From Lentimicrobiaceae bacterium (GTDB lineage: Bacteria; Bacteroidota; Bacteroidia; Bacteroidales; WCHB1-69): a stretch of 16,479 bases of DNA. The notes under the pieces are model-generated. The model was not told the DNA's origin. It searched no databases and saw only the letters and a list, made by a program, of their open reading frames with translations. A program made the position numbers and the translations under genes. Shown here one piece after another: positions 16,348-16,479 of the stretch (the first letter of the stretch is position 1; each line of letters begins with the position of its first letter). The stretch spans positions 1 through 16,479 of the forward strand of contig WQWP01000044.1 of NCBI GenBank assembly GCA_009787485.1. Direction: 5' to 3'.

Positions 16348-16356
16348 TTCAATACC

Positions 16357-16386
16357 CATTATTCCATATTCATTATTCCATATTCA
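16357..16386. repeat. Two-copy 14-bp tandem repeat overlapping a stop codon
   Basis: CATTATTCCATATT occurs twice head to tail (16357-16370 and 16371-16384), plus two further matching bases. The second copy and its extension include the TGA stop (16384-16386, minus strand) of the T9SS-tail gene. Confidence 0.7.
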
Positions 16387-16479
16387 ATGTTTAATTACTT
16401 TCCAGTCTTCTGTATGGTTGTTGATATGCACTTTTAAAATATAAGCGCCTTGAGAAAGTCCTGCCAAAGAGATGGTGGT
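16384..16479 (-). CDS. C-terminal end of a T9SS type A sorting-tail protein (partial)
   Basis: Only the last 31 codons lie in the window; the gene runs off the right edge. The reading frame ends in ISLAGLSQGAYILKVHINN (residues 3-21 of the visible part), then TEDWKVIKH and TGA. This is the typical ending of the type A T9SS C-terminal sorting domain (Por_Secre_tail): a L-x-x-G-x-Y-hydrophobic strand, a turn, then K-V-hydrophobic-K. The protein would be exported through Sec, moved across the outer membrane by the T9SS and have its tail removed. What the mature part does cannot be seen. It lies 131 bp upstream of the RHS toxin gene on the same strand and could be transcribed with it. Confidence 0.82.
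   Translation of the reverse strand, partial: TTISLAGLSQGAYILKVHINNHTEDWKVIKH

Overview
The window reads as chromosomal DNA of a member of the Bacteroidota. The signs are an AT-rich genome, a TAnnTTTG-type -7 promoter element, no clear Shine-Dalgarno sequences, a DUF4293 membrane protein, a BatD-like Ig domain, a five-TM LTA-synthase-like sulfatase of Bacteroidota type, and the end of a type IX secretion (T9SS) sorting-tail protein. I cannot name a genus.

Layout. Positions 84-1382 (-) encode an AAA/DUF4143 ATPase, divergent from a two-gene + strand unit at 1610-4836: a fused ADP-forming acyl-CoA synthetase overlapping a GT4-type glycosyltransferase by one base. A 127-bp spacer of three kinds of simple repeat leads to DUF4293 (4964-5437, +). 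A convergent gene at 5488-7431 (-) encodes an LtaS/MdoB-type alkaline-phosphatase-superfamily membrane enzyme. The gap at 7432-7695 holds an 81-bp palindromic element.

The right half (7696-16252, all -) is one polymorphic-toxin locus. In transcription order it holds: a 2047-aa secreted SpvB/FG-GAP/RHS protein whose last ~100 residues form a PD-(D/E)xK nuclease-like tip; a DUF4304 protein 12 bp downstream (candidate immunity protein for that tip); a 28-codon open stretch that looks like the end of a displaced toxin tip; an Imm11/DUF1629-like protein (candidate immunity protein for the lost tip); and, 11 bp further, a secreted protein joining a BatD-like domain to a DUF6438-like domain. This matches the known tip-replacement mode of polymorphic toxins, where old immunity genes and toxin ends build up behind the active gene. 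The cytosolic DUF4304 and Imm11-like proteins suit a nuclease toxin. The exported third protein does not obviously fit that role.

Upstream of the toxin gene lie TTTAAATC-type repeats, a 14-bp tandem duplication and the last 31 codons of a T9SS-tail protein that runs off the right edge. I saw no tRNA, rRNA, CRISPR array, transposase or integrase.
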